Origin: Rubripirellula sp.
Lineage (GTDB): Bacteria > Planctomycetota > Planctomycetia > Pirellulales > Pirellulaceae
DNA: 56,449 nt
NCBI GenBank assembly: GCA_029245125.1
Contig: JAQWPZ010000055.1
Location: 1 to 56,449 of the forward strand
Direction: 5' to 3'
In this document: piece by piece, positions 44,677 through 53,680 of the stretch
Layout: each line of letters starts with the position of its first letter
How positions within the stretch are numbered: position 1 is the stretch's first letter
The notes under the pieces: generated by a model
The model's database searches: none
The model's input: only the letters and a program-made list of their open reading frames with translations
What the model was told of the DNA's origin: nothing
Made by a program: the position numbers and the translations under genes

Positions 44677-45663
44677 ATGTCTGAGGAATCAAAAGAAGAT
44701 TCAAATGAATCTGCAGGGACGCTGACTGGCACGCTACTTTATGGTCTCTCCCTGCCAGAGCGTACCGCCCGAAGTGCTTCACTAGTTGTCGGCGGATTCG
44801 TCAACGAAACGGCCGCCAGGTTAATCCCGGCCGCTTTTCGGTCATCACGCAGCTACACCGTCTTTGTGCAACAAGCACTCGACATGATGGTGAAAGATGT
44901 TGGTGGCGTTCAAGGTGAAACACCGGCAGCACCTGACGAGGAAACAAAACTAGCGAGGAAAGCCGTCGGTGGACTTTTAGACGTTGCGGGAACCGCCACG
45001 CTCCACCTGTCACCCATGACTGTGCTTGCCATATTTAACGATCTTGCCTACGGATCGAGTCACTACCTGAGAAAACTCAGTGAAGAGTTAAAAAGTGAAG
45101 GCATCATCGATGCTGAATCGAGTATCGATCACGTGTCAGACCTAGTCGATGCGTTAGAGTCCACCACCGGCAAAGCGGTAGAGGCGATGGACACTCCCCC
45201 GATCAGCATCTCGGGATTGACCGACACCATCGCACGCCTCAGCGACGAACTAAGCAAAGCCGAACCTACGAGTTTACTGCCGCAAGCAGAGGTCCAGCGC
45301 ATCTGGGGCGAGATGGAACGTGCAGCGACCACTGCTGATGTTGGCCTTTGGGATATCAGCACCACGATGACAATGTTCGCATTGAATCGAATCACGCTCA
45401 CGAGTCGCGGCGCGCTGTCGACGCTCGATGTCGCTGGCAACTTGTTTGATGAGCATATTATCGCTCACTACAGCGATGCGTTGGTAGAGATTTCTGACCA
45501 CGGTTTGTACGCAACCCTGGCAGATGCCTCGGCACCCTATCTGGAAGGGGTGTGGGAAAACTTCGCGGAGGATCGCGAAACTTGGACAGAAGAGATGCTG
45601 ACTGGTCGGTTGATCGAAAAAGGTTGGCAAAGTATGCGGGGATGGTTTTTGCCGACTCCCTGA
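44677..45663 (+). CDS. uncharacterised helical protein
   Basis: A 328-residue protein not recognised. It starts after AGGGAAG with MSEESKEDSNESAG, an acidic disordered head, then becomes mainly helical: SARSASLVVGG-like segments near residue 40 (RTARSASLVVGGFVNETAAR), a weakly hydrophobic helix (VGGLLDVAGTATLHLSPMTV), and long amphipathic helices with Leu/Glu (SDLVDALESTTGKAVEAMDT). No signal peptide, and no segment hydrophobic enough for a sure membrane helix; peripheral membrane association is possible. It follows the zinc-ribbon protein by 34 bases on the same strand and is likely co-transcribed with it, so the two may work together. Confidence 0.68.
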   Translation: MSEESKEDSNESAGTLTGTLLYGLSLPERTARSASLVVGGFVNETAARLIPAAFRSSRSYTVFVQQALDMMVKDVGGVQGETPAAPDEETKLARKAVGGLLDVAGTATLHLSPMTVLAIFNDLAYGSSHYLRKLSEELKSEGIIDAESSIDHVSDLVDALESTTGKAVEAMDTPPISISGLTDTIARLSDELSKAEPTSLLPQAEVQRIWGEMERAATTADVGLWDISTTMTMFALNRITLTSRGALSTLDVAGNLFDEHIIAHYSDALVEISDHGLYATLADASAPYLEGVWENFAEDRETWTEEMLTGRLIEKGWQSMRGWFLPTP

Positions 45664-45827
45664 AACCAAGTGGTGTTGAAGGCTGAAGCATTGAAAGCCA
45701 CTTAAAATGGACTGAAAGGCCGATTCACTGCAGACACACCTCGCCCCAGGCCAAACCAATGTCGGTCCTGACTACCCGGCTTTCATCCATCACTTAGCAG
45801 ACGCATAAATTACGTTGGCAGCGCACG

Positions 45828-46757
45828 ATGCGAATCTACTACACCGATCACTTTGAATTACCGCTGCCGCCGAAGCATCGCTTTCCGATGTCAAAGTACC
45901 GTTTGCTACGCGAACGGATTGTTCGCAGCGACGACCATCTCCAAGACACACTGCTCGTTCCACCAGCGGCAACGGATTCCCAACTATTACGATGTCATAC
46001 CGCCCGTTACTTGGAAGCGGTTAAACAGGGAACGCTGACACCCGCTGAAGTCCGCCGCATCGGATTTCCATGGTCCTTGAAACTGGTTGAACGTTCACGA
46101 CGCAGTACCGGCGCGACGATAGCGGCGAGCCGCGCCGCCTTGGATAGTGGCATCGCGGTTAATCTCGCGGGTGGGACTCACCATGCTATGACCGACGCTG
46201 GTGAGGGTTACTGCGTGTTCAATGATGCGGCGGTTGCCATCCGAACCATGCAACACGAGGGTCAGATCAAACGCGCTTGTGTCATCGACTTAGATGTCCA
46301 CCAAGGTAACGGAACCGCCCAAATTTTGCGCGGCGACTCATCGACGTTCACCCTGTCAATTCATGGCGTCAAGAATTTTCCATTGCGAAAAACGGATGGC
46401 GACCTCGATATCGCTTTACCAGACGGAACGAATGACTCGGCTTACTTGCGGGCTCTCGCGAACGCACTCGATCAAGTCAGTGAAAACGGCCCCTTCCAAC
46501 TCGCCATCTACCTTGCTGGTGCCGACCCCTTTGCTCAGGATCGCCTGGGAAGACTATCACTTACGATGCAAGGCCTTCAAAAGAGAGATCAGCAGGTCGT
46601 AGACTGGTGCCGCTCTCAAGGGATCGCTGTGGCGATCGCGATGGCCGGTGGCTACGCGGCAGAACCATCGCAAATCGTCGAAATTCACGCGGCCACGGTG
46701 CGAACAGCCAGTCTCGATGCCCAGGGGCAAACAGACGACACTTTTGCCGCGAGCTGA
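45828..46757 (+). CDS. histone-deacetylase-family (AcuC-like) hydrolase
   Basis: A 309-residue cytoplasmic protein with the arginase/deacetylase fold. Family marks in order: YYTDHFELPLPPKHRFPMSK, LAGGTHHAMTDAGEGYCVFN (the paired His), VIDLDVHQGNGTA (zinc-binding Asp and His), SIHGVKNFPLRKTDGDLDI, LAGADPFAQDRLGRLSLT (second zinc Asp) and AMAGGYA. In the last motif the usual catalytic Tyr position is occupied (GGY). Bacterial members remove acetyl or acyl groups from proteins or small amines such as polyamines; the substrate here is unknown. Length is normal. The ECF sigma gene starts about 110 bases downstream on the same strand. Confidence 0.92.
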   Translation: MRIYYTDHFELPLPPKHRFPMSKYRLLRERIVRSDDHLQDTLLVPPAATDSQLLRCHTARYLEAVKQGTLTPAEVRRIGFPWSLKLVERSRRSTGATIAASRAALDSGIAVNLAGGTHHAMTDAGEGYCVFNDAAVAIRTMQHEGQIKRACVIDLDVHQGNGTAQILRGDSSTFTLSIHGVKNFPLRKTDGDLDIALPDGTNDSAYLRALANALDQVSENGPFQLAIYLAGADPFAQDRLGRLSLTMQGLQKRDQQVVDWCRSQGIAVAIAMAGGYAAEPSQIVEIHAATVRTASLDAQGQTDDTFAAS

Positions 46758-46865
46758 ATCGATCCAAGAAGGGTTGTGAGGTATCCTAAGAGGGTGGGTT
46801 TCTTGCTCTCATGCTGTCCGGCCAGCAGAATCGCCGGCTATTTTCCCTTTCCGGGTTGCGACATT

Positions 46866-47477
46866 ATGACTTCGATTACTGATCTACTGAGCAGCAGCAC
46901 AACCGGGAAGGCGAAGGATACCGATCAACTTTTTACCCTGATGTACGACGACTTGTGTCGATTAGCCGGGCGGTTTCTACAAAATGAACCGATGCGAAAT
47001 CGCCTCAGTTCATCGTCGCTGGTCCATCAAGCGTACATGCGAATGGTTGATCAGTCGCAGATCAACTGGCAAGGGAAAACGCATTTCTTCGCGATCGGGG
47101 CGACCGTCATGCGTCGCATCTTGGTCGACCATGCCCGCAAGACGCGTTCACTTAAGCGTGGTGGAGGCTGGGAACGGCGACAACTCACTGACGAGGTGAC
47201 ATTTCAGCTCAGTCGCGACGAAGACGTGATGGCACTCGACGATCTGCTCACCACCCTTGCCGAGCTCAACCCACGACAGGAAAAGATTGTTGAACTGCGA
47301 TTCTTCGGTGGCATGACAATGGGTGAAATCGCCACCGAGATGGGACTCGGCCTTCGAACAGTCGAAAAGGAGTGGGCGATGGCAAGAGCATGGATGCGAC
47401 GCGAATTGCGAAATAACGAAATCGATGGAGAAGATGCCGCGAGTCATCAGCCAACGAAACCGTCCGAAGGCAACTGA
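46866..47477 (+). CDS. planctomycete-type ECF sigma factor
   Basis: A 203-residue sigma-70-family protein. The ATG at 46866 is chosen because conserved sequence starts soon after (MTSITDLLSSSTTGKAKDTD); the frame is open to 46776. Region 2 includes LFTLMYDDLCRLAGRFL and SSSLVHQAYMRMVDQ, followed by TVMRRILVDHARKTRSLKRG. Region 4 is a helix-turn-helix, TMGEIATEMGLGLRTVEKEW. This matches the ECF-like group, abundant in planctomycetes, whose genes sit next to Ser/Thr kinases instead of anti-sigma factors. The kinase gene begins three bases after its stop, so the pair forms an operon and the kinase probably controls sigma activity by phosphorylation. Confidence 0.93.
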   Translation: MTSITDLLSSSTTGKAKDTDQLFTLMYDDLCRLAGRFLQNEPMRNRLSSSSLVHQAYMRMVDQSQINWQGKTHFFAIGATVMRRILVDHARKTRSLKRGGGWERRQLTDEVTFQLSRDEDVMALDDLLTTLAELNPRQEKIVELRFFGGMTMGEIATEMGLGLRTVEKEWAMARAWMRRELRNNEIDGEDAASHQPTKPSEGN

Positions 47478-47480
47478 TCA

Positions 47481-49937
47481 ATGGATGCATCGCGATACGC
47501 ACGCGTCCGCGAGTTGTTTCTTGCCGTCGAGGAAATGCCACCAGCTGACCAAATAAGCTATCTAAAGGTTGAGACGGGCGAAGATGCAGAGTTGCTGCAA
47601 GAAGTACTGTCATTGCTAAACGAGCATGACCCCGAATCAGCGAGGCTTGAGGGACGCCGAGAAATGGAGGTGCCCCCGGCAGCAGCACGGTTCACATCGC
47701 AGCGGTCATTGGAAAATGACTCCAGTACCGACAACAAAACGGCACCCCCTTCAACTCGGCAAAAGACAACACACGGTGGTGAGGTAGAACCGACGCACAG
47801 CGTCCGACCAAACAAGCAGACATCCCAAGTTACCTTGCACAAGGCACAACGCACTCACGCCGCGCCACGAGACACCGAATCATTTACTCCCGCACAAAAA
47901 TCTCCCAGTGCGGCACTGTGGGAAAAATTGGCGAGACAAAGTCGACGACGAACATCCGGATGGCTATGGCTCGCCGCTTTGCTTCCGACTGCATTGGTCG
48001 GTTGGTGGACGTACTCACAGGTCGAATCAACCATGAATCGCTCGGTTCGGAACGAGCTACAAGGAATCGCTGACAGCGTCGCTCTCGCATCCCAGCAGTT
48101 TCTCTCTGACAAATCGAAATTAGTTCAGTCCTGGGCAAGACAACCTGGGATCCAATCCCCGATCCAGCAGTTGGTCGAATCTTCTCGGTCAAAGCCAGAT
48201 CCAAGTGTATTAGAACTGGCCCAGCCCTCCCAGCAAATACTGGCTCAGCTGCAGCAACTTTCTGGATTCGACAGTGTCGAATTTGTGGTCTGGAATGAGT
48301 CTTATCGGACCATTGCAACCTCCCAAGCGGACCGCAACGAGGTAGCAACCGGAAGCAAATTAGGCCAACCTGTCGCACCTACCAACGCTGCGAATTTAAC
48401 CCGCGTCATGGCTGGAGAAACCGTCCTGATCGGACCGGTAAAGCTCGCTAAAAACGCGAATCCGACAATGGCAATCATTGTTCCGATCAATGGACCGGAC
48501 GGCCGTGTCATCGCTGGGTTACAAGTTAGCGGAATCAATATCTACAACGAGTTCAATCGTGTCTTCATGAATGTCTCGCTTGCAGGGGATGTCGACGTCT
48601 ACGCAGTCAATCAGGAAGGCGTGATGATCACCGACAGCCCGCGTGCGATGGCAATGGCTGCGAAGAGACAACTCGATGTCGGACAGAATGAAGTCGCGGC
48701 AAATCTTCGCGTCGCAGACCCAGGGTTAGAACTTGACACCGCCAGCGCCAACGCACTGCAACGCTCTACGAGGCCACTGACTGTTGCGGTGGCCGAAGCA
48801 ACCAACGGTGCATCAAACGTTCGTGTTGTCCCCTACAAGAATTATGCAGGAACTGGTGTCGTTGGTGCTTGGCGTTGGCACCCGGAATGGGAACTTGGAG
48901 TAGTCATTGAACATGATGCGAAGGTTGTATTTGCGCCTGTGCGAATTGTTCGCATCGGATTTATCGTGCTGGGCAGCCTGCTGTCCTTAACCGCATTCAT
49001 CGCAGCAACCCGAATCGCTTCGACCTCGACCGCGAAGCAAGCTGCGGTTCACCCGCTTAGCCGTTATGAAATCCTAGAGGAATTGGGCAGTGGCGGAATG
49101 GGAGTTGTTTACCGCGCACGTCATCGACAATTGGGTCGTGACGCTGCCTTGAAGATACTCAGCGGCGGTCGGCGACAAAAAGAAGATCAACTTCGATTTG
49201 ATCGTGAAGCTCGCTTGGCCGCTTCACTCAGTAATCCGCACAGCGTCATGATTTATGATTATGGACAATCTGACGTCGGCGAGGCTTACTGCGTAATGGA
49301 ACTTCTGAAAGGCTTGACGCTTCAGCAAGTCGTCGCCCGCAGCGGCTGCCAGCCAATCGGCCGAACGCTCTGCATCATCAGCCAGATGTGTGATGCATTA
49401 GTCGAAGCGCATCAGATGCAATTGCTTCATCGTGACATCAAACCACAAAATGTAATGCTGTCACTCGACGCTTCGGTCGGTGACTGGGCTGTCGTTTTTG
49501 ATTATGGATTGGCAAAACCATTGCAGCCTATATCGGGTGTCTATCAGACTTCTGAAACGCTCTGGTCCGGCACGCCGATGTATATGGCACCCGAGCGTTT
49601 TCGCGACCCTAATGCGATGGACCCACGTTCCGACATCTACTCGGTGGGTTGTGTCGCTTACTATCTGCTATGCGGCCGATCACCTTTCATCGAGTGCGAC
49701 CCCGAATCCCTTTTTGCTCTGATCCTGAGCGAACAACCTATCAGCATCGGCATTCACCGCAATGAAGAAATATCAGCAGAAATCAATGACTTGGTCTTGA
49801 AATGCATGGCCAAGCAAGCCGAGGAGCGGTTCGATTCGATTCTAGAACTCTCGCGGGCAATTGATCAACTGCGGGTGAAACACACCTGGACAACCGACGA
49901 GGCGAGAGTGTGGTGGAAACACTACGGTGGTCGTTGA
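47481..49937 (+). CDS. transmembrane sensor Ser/Thr kinase with Cache-like extracytoplasmic domain
   Basis: An 818-residue protein. Residues 1-60 are the planctomycete module that normally precedes a kinase domain (ARVRELFLAVEEMPPADQ, ELLQEVLSLLNEHDPES). A disordered stretch leads to TM1 (about 157-178), then a roughly 310-residue outer domain with Cache-like features (DSVALASQQFLSDKSKLVQS, MAIIVPINGPDGRVIAGLQV), TM2 (about 488-512, RIGFIVLGSLLSLTAFIAAT), and the kinase at about 528-810. Catalytic parts are GSGGMGVVYRA, the Lys in DAALKIL, LLHRDIKPQNVML, then VVFDYGLAKP, so DFG is changed to DYG, and GTPMYMAPERF. Active kinase is likely. It is coupled to the upstream ECF sigma gene by a three-base gap and so probably transmits an external signal to it. 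Confidence 0.92.
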   Translation: MDASRYARVRELFLAVEEMPPADQISYLKVETGEDAELLQEVLSLLNEHDPESARLEGRREMEVPPAAARFTSQRSLENDSSTDNKTAPPSTRQKTTHGGEVEPTHSVRPNKQTSQVTLHKAQRTHAAPRDTESFTPAQKSPSAALWEKLARQSRRRTSGWLWLAALLPTALVGWWTYSQVESTMNRSVRNELQGIADSVALASQQFLSDKSKLVQSWARQPGIQSPIQQLVESSRSKPDPSVLELAQPSQQILAQLQQLSGFDSVEFVVWNESYRTIATSQADRNEVATGSKLGQPVAPTNAANLTRVMAGETVLIGPVKLAKNANPTMAIIVPINGPDGRVIAGLQVSGINIYNEFNRVFMNVSLAGDVDVYAVNQEGVMITDSPRAMAMAAKRQLDVGQNEVAANLRVADPGLELDTASANALQRSTRPLTVAVAEATNGASNVRVVPYKNYAGTGVVGAWRWHPEWELGVVIEHDAKVVFAPVRIVRIGFIVLGSLLSLTAFIAATRIASTSTAKQAAVHPLSRYEILEELGSGGMGVVYRARHRQLGRDAALKILSGGRRQKEDQLRFDREARLAASLSNPHSVMIYDYGQSDVGEAYCVMELLKGLTLQQVVARSGCQPIGRTLCIISQMCDALVEAHQMQLLHRDIKPQNVMLSLDASVGDWAVVFDYGLAKPLQPISGVYQTSETLWSGTPMYMAPERFRDPNAMDPRSDIYSVGCVAYYLLCGRSPFIECDPESLFALILSEQPISIGIHRNEEISAEINDLVLKCMAKQAEERFDSILELSRAIDQLRVKHTWTTDEARVWWKHYGGR

Positions 49938-50084
49938 CCAAGGAAGCGCCGCCGGACGAACACGCTCAACAAAACAAACCGTCAGTTGCCCAGGCACAAA
50001 CAGTCGTCGATACTTGAACGACCCTGAAGCAACGCGAAATGACTTACATCGTCCCACCTACAACATGAAGCCGGAACGAAAGAA

Positions 50085-50972
50085 GTGAACGGAATCAAAA
50101 ACGCGATCAGAAAAATTGGCAAACCGATTGTCACCATCGCCAGGGATTTCCTCGAGCCAACACCCGATAAGGTGGTTGTCGACTGGCACACGATCTCGGG
50201 TGGACCAGCGAAGGGATGCCAAATCCTGCTACCTGCTCCCTCAGGGTTTGTCGACTCGATTGTTCCCGGAAAATACGAGCCCCTCTGCACTGAGATCATG
50301 GAAGCGCTGATCTCACGAGACTCGGTATGCTTTGATATTGGAGGTCACTATGGCTATTTCACGCTGGTCCTTGCGAGCCTAGCACGTGATGGTCGAGTCG
50401 AAACGTTCGAGCCAGTTCCCTCACATGCGACGCGAATCGCTGAATCAGCTGCCCGCTCCAGCTTGTCGCATGTGACGCTTCACCAACAAGCTGTCGCCGA
50501 TGTCGCAACGACCATGACGCTGCGGTATGCGCCGAGTGGTAACTTTGACTCGATGGGGTACCTCGATTCTTGTGGGGGTGTCGCCTCGGAAGCCGCCGCC
50601 GAGCAATATCCCACCTTCGAAACAATCTCAGTACCGTCAACAACACTCGATGATCTGTTAGACCTCAAACCTGACTTCATCAAGATGGACGCCGAGGGCG
50701 CCGAAGCGGCAATCCTGCGAGGGGGAATGAAAATGTTATCAAACTCGCCGGTGCGACTCTTCATCGAAGTTCACGGCATTCGCGCTGCCTTCGAATGTGC
50801 TGATATTCTGCGGCGAATTGGGTACCGCGCAATTTTGCTGGGTCCCCAAGAAGCGACCATGCCGATGCTTTGCGTCTCGGAACAAGACACATCGACCTTG
50901 GAGGCCATTAAAAAGATTTTGAACTGTACTCCGAGCTTCGTGTTCGAACCAAATCCATCGCCGTCGGCATGA
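50085..50972 (+). CDS. FkbM-family SAM-dependent methyltransferase
   Basis: A 295-residue protein starting with GTG at 50085. The Rossmann core begins at about residue 80 with the SAM motif SVCFDIGGHYGYFTLVLASL, then VETFEPVPSHATRIAES. The FkbM-family end motif is TTLDDLLDLKPDFIKMDAEG, followed by AEAAILRGG. These enzymes O-methylate hydroxyls on sugars, antibiotics or lipids. No signal peptide or membrane segment is present. The gene stands alone, without glycosyltransferases next to it, so the substrate cannot be guessed. It follows the sensor kinase by 147 bases. Confidence 0.9.
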   Translation: MNGIKNAIRKIGKPIVTIARDFLEPTPDKVVVDWHTISGGPAKGCQILLPAPSGFVDSIVPGKYEPLCTEIMEALISRDSVCFDIGGHYGYFTLVLASLARDGRVETFEPVPSHATRIAESAARSSLSHVTLHQQAVADVATTMTLRYAPSGNFDSMGYLDSCGGVASEAAAEQYPTFETISVPSTTLDDLLDLKPDFIKMDAEGAEAAILRGGMKMLSNSPVRLFIEVHGIRAAFECADILRRIGYRAILLGPQEATMPMLCVSEQDTSTLEAIKKILNCTPSFVFEPNPSPSA

Positions 50973-51310
50973 CCCATCCCATACCCAAGATCGCCCGTTA
51001 CACGCTCAAATAGCAGTGGCAAGTCGCACGTCAGATGACCAGAAACAACTCAGCTTGAGACAATGGCTTGCCGATTTGTTCGCAACGAATTCGTGAACTG
51101 GCAACCCACAAGAAGTACTGGCGGCGAATCCACACTCCTACCCCCATTCAAATCCGAGGTACAGACACCCACGGATCAGCGAGAACCAACCCCTTGGCAG
51201 TGACAAATGGCGGGCATGACGCTCGATGACTAAACTTGAGTTAGGTGTTGTTAAGAACGTGATCCGAACCGCTGCGGATCAATGGCCAGCTGACTGAATG
51301 AGATAAAACT
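50973..51310. other. gene-free stretch upstream of the ThuA gene
   Basis: About 340 bases with no credible reading frame, repeat or strong hairpin. It should hold the promoter for the ThuA gene, whose start is preceded by a weak GAGA. Confidence 0.45.
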
Positions 51311-52228
51311 ATGAATTGCCGTTCGATATTGGTTGTTGCCCTACTCATGATTTGGGGTGGTACGTCCAGCCATGGTGAGACGACCAAGATTGTATTGGTC
51401 GCTGGAAAACCGTCTCATCCACCTCGCATGCATGAATTCAATGCCGGTGTTCAACTGCTGGCCAAGTGCTTGGAAGGGGTTCCCGATGTCGAGCCACACT
51501 TTGTGCTCAATGGCTGGCCCGAGGATGAATCAATTTTTAAAGATGCAGATGCCGTCGTATTTTTCATGGATGGCGGTAAACGACACGAAATCGTTCAAGA
51601 GAACGGCCGACGACTCACAGTAGTCGATGAGTGGGCCAAGCAGGGCGTCGGACTTGGCTTCATGCATTTCGGAGTCGAAGTAGTTGCTGACCAAGCTGGT
51701 GATCAATTCAAACGTTGGATCGGAGGACACTACGAGAACATGCATTCGTGCAATCCGATCTGGGAACCGAGTTTTCAGACATTCCCGAAGCACCCGATCA
51801 CACGCGGGGTCAAGCCTTTTCAAATCAAAGATGAGTGGTACTTCAATATGCGTTTTGTAGCTGACGTCAGTGGCAACGAACCAGCAACCATCGATGGCTT
51901 GAATTTCACTCCGATTCTGGTGGCAGCACCCTCCGATGCTGTACGCAACGGACCCTACGTTTATCCGAAGGGGCCCTACCCACATATCCAGGCATCAAAA
52001 GGTCGCGCCGAAGCGATGATGTGGGCGGTCGAACGCCCCGATAGTGGTCGCGGCTACGGATTCACCGGTGGACATTTCCACGACAACTGGGGCAACGAAA
52101 ATTTCCGGAAAGTTGTTCTCAACGGGCTCCTCTGGATCGCCCAAGCGGAAGTTCCAGCATCGGGTGTGCAATCTTCAGTTTCCCAGCAGCAACTCGATGC
52201 GAACTTGGATCCGAAAAGGCGAAGATAA
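51311..52228 (+). CDS. secreted ThuA-domain protein
   Basis: A 305-residue protein with a signal peptide (MNCRSILVVALLMIWGG, cleavage near HGE). The ThuA/glutamine-amidotransferase-like fold is clear: TKIVLVAGKPSHPPRMHEFN, DADAVVFFMDGGKRHEIV, GVGLGFMHFGVEVV and the closing RGYGFTGGHFHDNWGNENFR. ThuA-type domains are frequent in planctomycete secreted proteins and are linked with trehalose or other sugar use, although the chemistry is not settled. It stands alone and converges with the MoxR gene. Confidence 0.9.
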   Translation: MNCRSILVVALLMIWGGTSSHGETTKIVLVAGKPSHPPRMHEFNAGVQLLAKCLEGVPDVEPHFVLNGWPEDESIFKDADAVVFFMDGGKRHEIVQENGRRLTVVDEWAKQGVGLGFMHFGVEVVADQAGDQFKRWIGGHYENMHSCNPIWEPSFQTFPKHPITRGVKPFQIKDEWYFNMRFVADVSGNEPATIDGLNFTPILVAAPSDAVRNGPYVYPKGPYPHIQASKGRAEAMMWAVERPDSGRGYGFTGGHFHDNWGNENFRKVVLNGLLWIAQAEVPASGVQSSVSQQQLDANLDPKRRR

Positions 52229-52530
52229 GTCGCTTAGCAAAAGCTGAATGAAATCGCTGCCAGCCAAGTTTTCTCTTAGCTTGAACCAGCCGGCAGGATG
52301 AGGGCGAATGCAGCGTGACGGCCCGCATGCCGCCTGAAAGGCGCGCGGCCCCAAAGCAGCAGAAGAGGGCAACGCGGAGCCTGGCAGTTGATTTCACGCG
52401 CAACGCTCGCGGCTTTACACGACGAGAAAAGCGAGGCTCGATGCGAACCCTGCTTCTACCGGTTTGAACAGGCCAACCTTGAGAGTGTTGGCAACAGCAG
52501 CGATTCCAGACGGTGTCCCAGACGTTTCGC
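52229..52530. other. gene-free stretch between convergent ThuA and MoxR genes
   Basis: About 300 bases. A GC-rich block near 52310-52390 contains an imperfect inverted repeat at 52320-52350 (GGCCCGCATGCCGCC against GGCGCGCGGCC around a short TGAAA loop). Open frames on both strands here have no protein features. No U-rich terminator was found for either gene, so the inverted repeat may serve as a bidirectional transcript end. Confidence 0.4.
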
Positions 52531-53535
52531 CTATTCGCTCTTTTCGGGAACTTTCTCAAGGATGTCTAGCAGAACTTGATCAGGTTCCATTCCCTCTGCC
52601 TGAGCCTCGAAGTTCAACAAGACACGATGCCGCATCGCTGGCAGAAAGACTCGCCGAATGTCCTCAAAACTGACGTTATAACGACCGTCAAGTAACGCCC
52701 GAACTTTCGAAGCCAAAGCGATCGTTTGCGCGCCACGAGGACTCGCTCCCCAACGCACATAATTGTTCGTCGCATCGACAGAATGAGGCCCATCGGGATG
52801 AGTCGCCAAGTTCAAGCGAACCAAATAATCTTGAACGTGGGGCGCCAAGATAACTTGCCTAACCATTTCTTGCCATTTGATTAACTCAGGACCATCCATG
52901 ACTCTTTCAAGTTCGATATGCTCCCCGCGCGTGGTCCGGTCGACGATCGTGTTCAAATCTTCCCGACTACTGTAACCAACGACAAGCTTAAAAAGGAATC
53001 GATCCAACTGAGCTTCCGGCAGAGGATAGGTACCTTCTTGTTCGATTGGGTTCTGGGTGGCCAACACGAAAAACGGCTTCGATAATTCGAAGCGGGTCCC
53101 ACCGGCAGTGACGGTTCCCTCCTGCATCGTTTCCAGCATCGCTGACTGGGTCTTGGGTGTCGCACGGTTGATTTCATCTGCCAGCAAGATCTGGGTGAAA
53201 ATCGGCCCGCGTTGAAACTCAAACCGGCGGCGTCCGTCTTCATCCTCCACGATCATATTCGTCCCCAGAATATCGGCCGGCATCAGGTCCGGGGTAAACT
53301 GGATTCGATTGAAATCAAGGTCTAGCACCCGAGAAAGCGTGCGGACCAACATGGTCTTACCCAATCCTGGCACGCCTTCAAGCAGGCAGTGACCACCACA
53401 CAAAACGGCGGTCAAAACTCCGTGAACAATCTCATCGTGACCAACGATCACACGCCCGATCATCTCGCGAACAGCGTTATAACGATCACGGAACTCTTCG
53501 GCATCAGCCTGCATTGAATCGACGGTCGTACTCAT
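52531..53535 (-). CDS. MoxR-type AAA+ ATPase
   Basis: A 334-residue cytoplasmic AAA+ ATPase. Walker A is GVPGLGKTMLV, the MoxR signature is RIQFTPDLMPADILG, Walker B is ILLADEINRATPKTQ, and sensor 1 follows in FFVLATQNPIEQEGTYPLPE. The C-terminal lid (YVRWGASPRGAQTIALASKV) completes the family pattern, including RHRVLLNFEAQAEG. MoxR ATPases act with VWA-domain partners as chaperones for complex or cofactor assembly and for envelope stress. The DUF58 and VWA genes that often follow do not lie downstream here: the next gene is the convergent ThuA gene. It shares a strand with the M19 dipeptidase upstream, 145 bases away. Confidence 0.95.
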   Translation of the reverse strand: MSTTVDSMQADAEEFRDRYNAVREMIGRVIVGHDEIVHGVLTAVLCGGHCLLEGVPGLGKTMLVRTLSRVLDLDFNRIQFTPDLMPADILGTNMIVEDEDGRRRFEFQRGPIFTQILLADEINRATPKTQSAMLETMQEGTVTAGGTRFELSKPFFVLATQNPIEQEGTYPLPEAQLDRFLFKLVVGYSSREDLNTIVDRTTRGEHIELERVMDGPELIKWQEMVRQVILAPHVQDYLVRLNLATHPDGPHSVDATNNYVRWGASPRGAQTIALASKVRALLDGRYNVSFEDIRRVFLPAMRHRVLLNFEAQAEGMEPDQVLLDILEKVPEKSE

Positions 53536-53680
53536 CGGCGCGGTGTGACTCCGGTCAAGAAAAGTTGAAAACTAGTGGGCTGGGTTGCCGACGCGAGCTC
53601 ATAATAGCTCATCAGCATCAATCTGGGTGACCAGAATGCACCGCGAAACACCCCATTTCGCAGGAAAGAAGCCTCAGCAA

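Noticed and set aside
52119-52559. 146-residue minus-strand frame between ThuA and MoxR
   Set aside because: It overlaps the ends of both genes, is rich in Arg and Cys without domain features, and crosses an inverted repeat.
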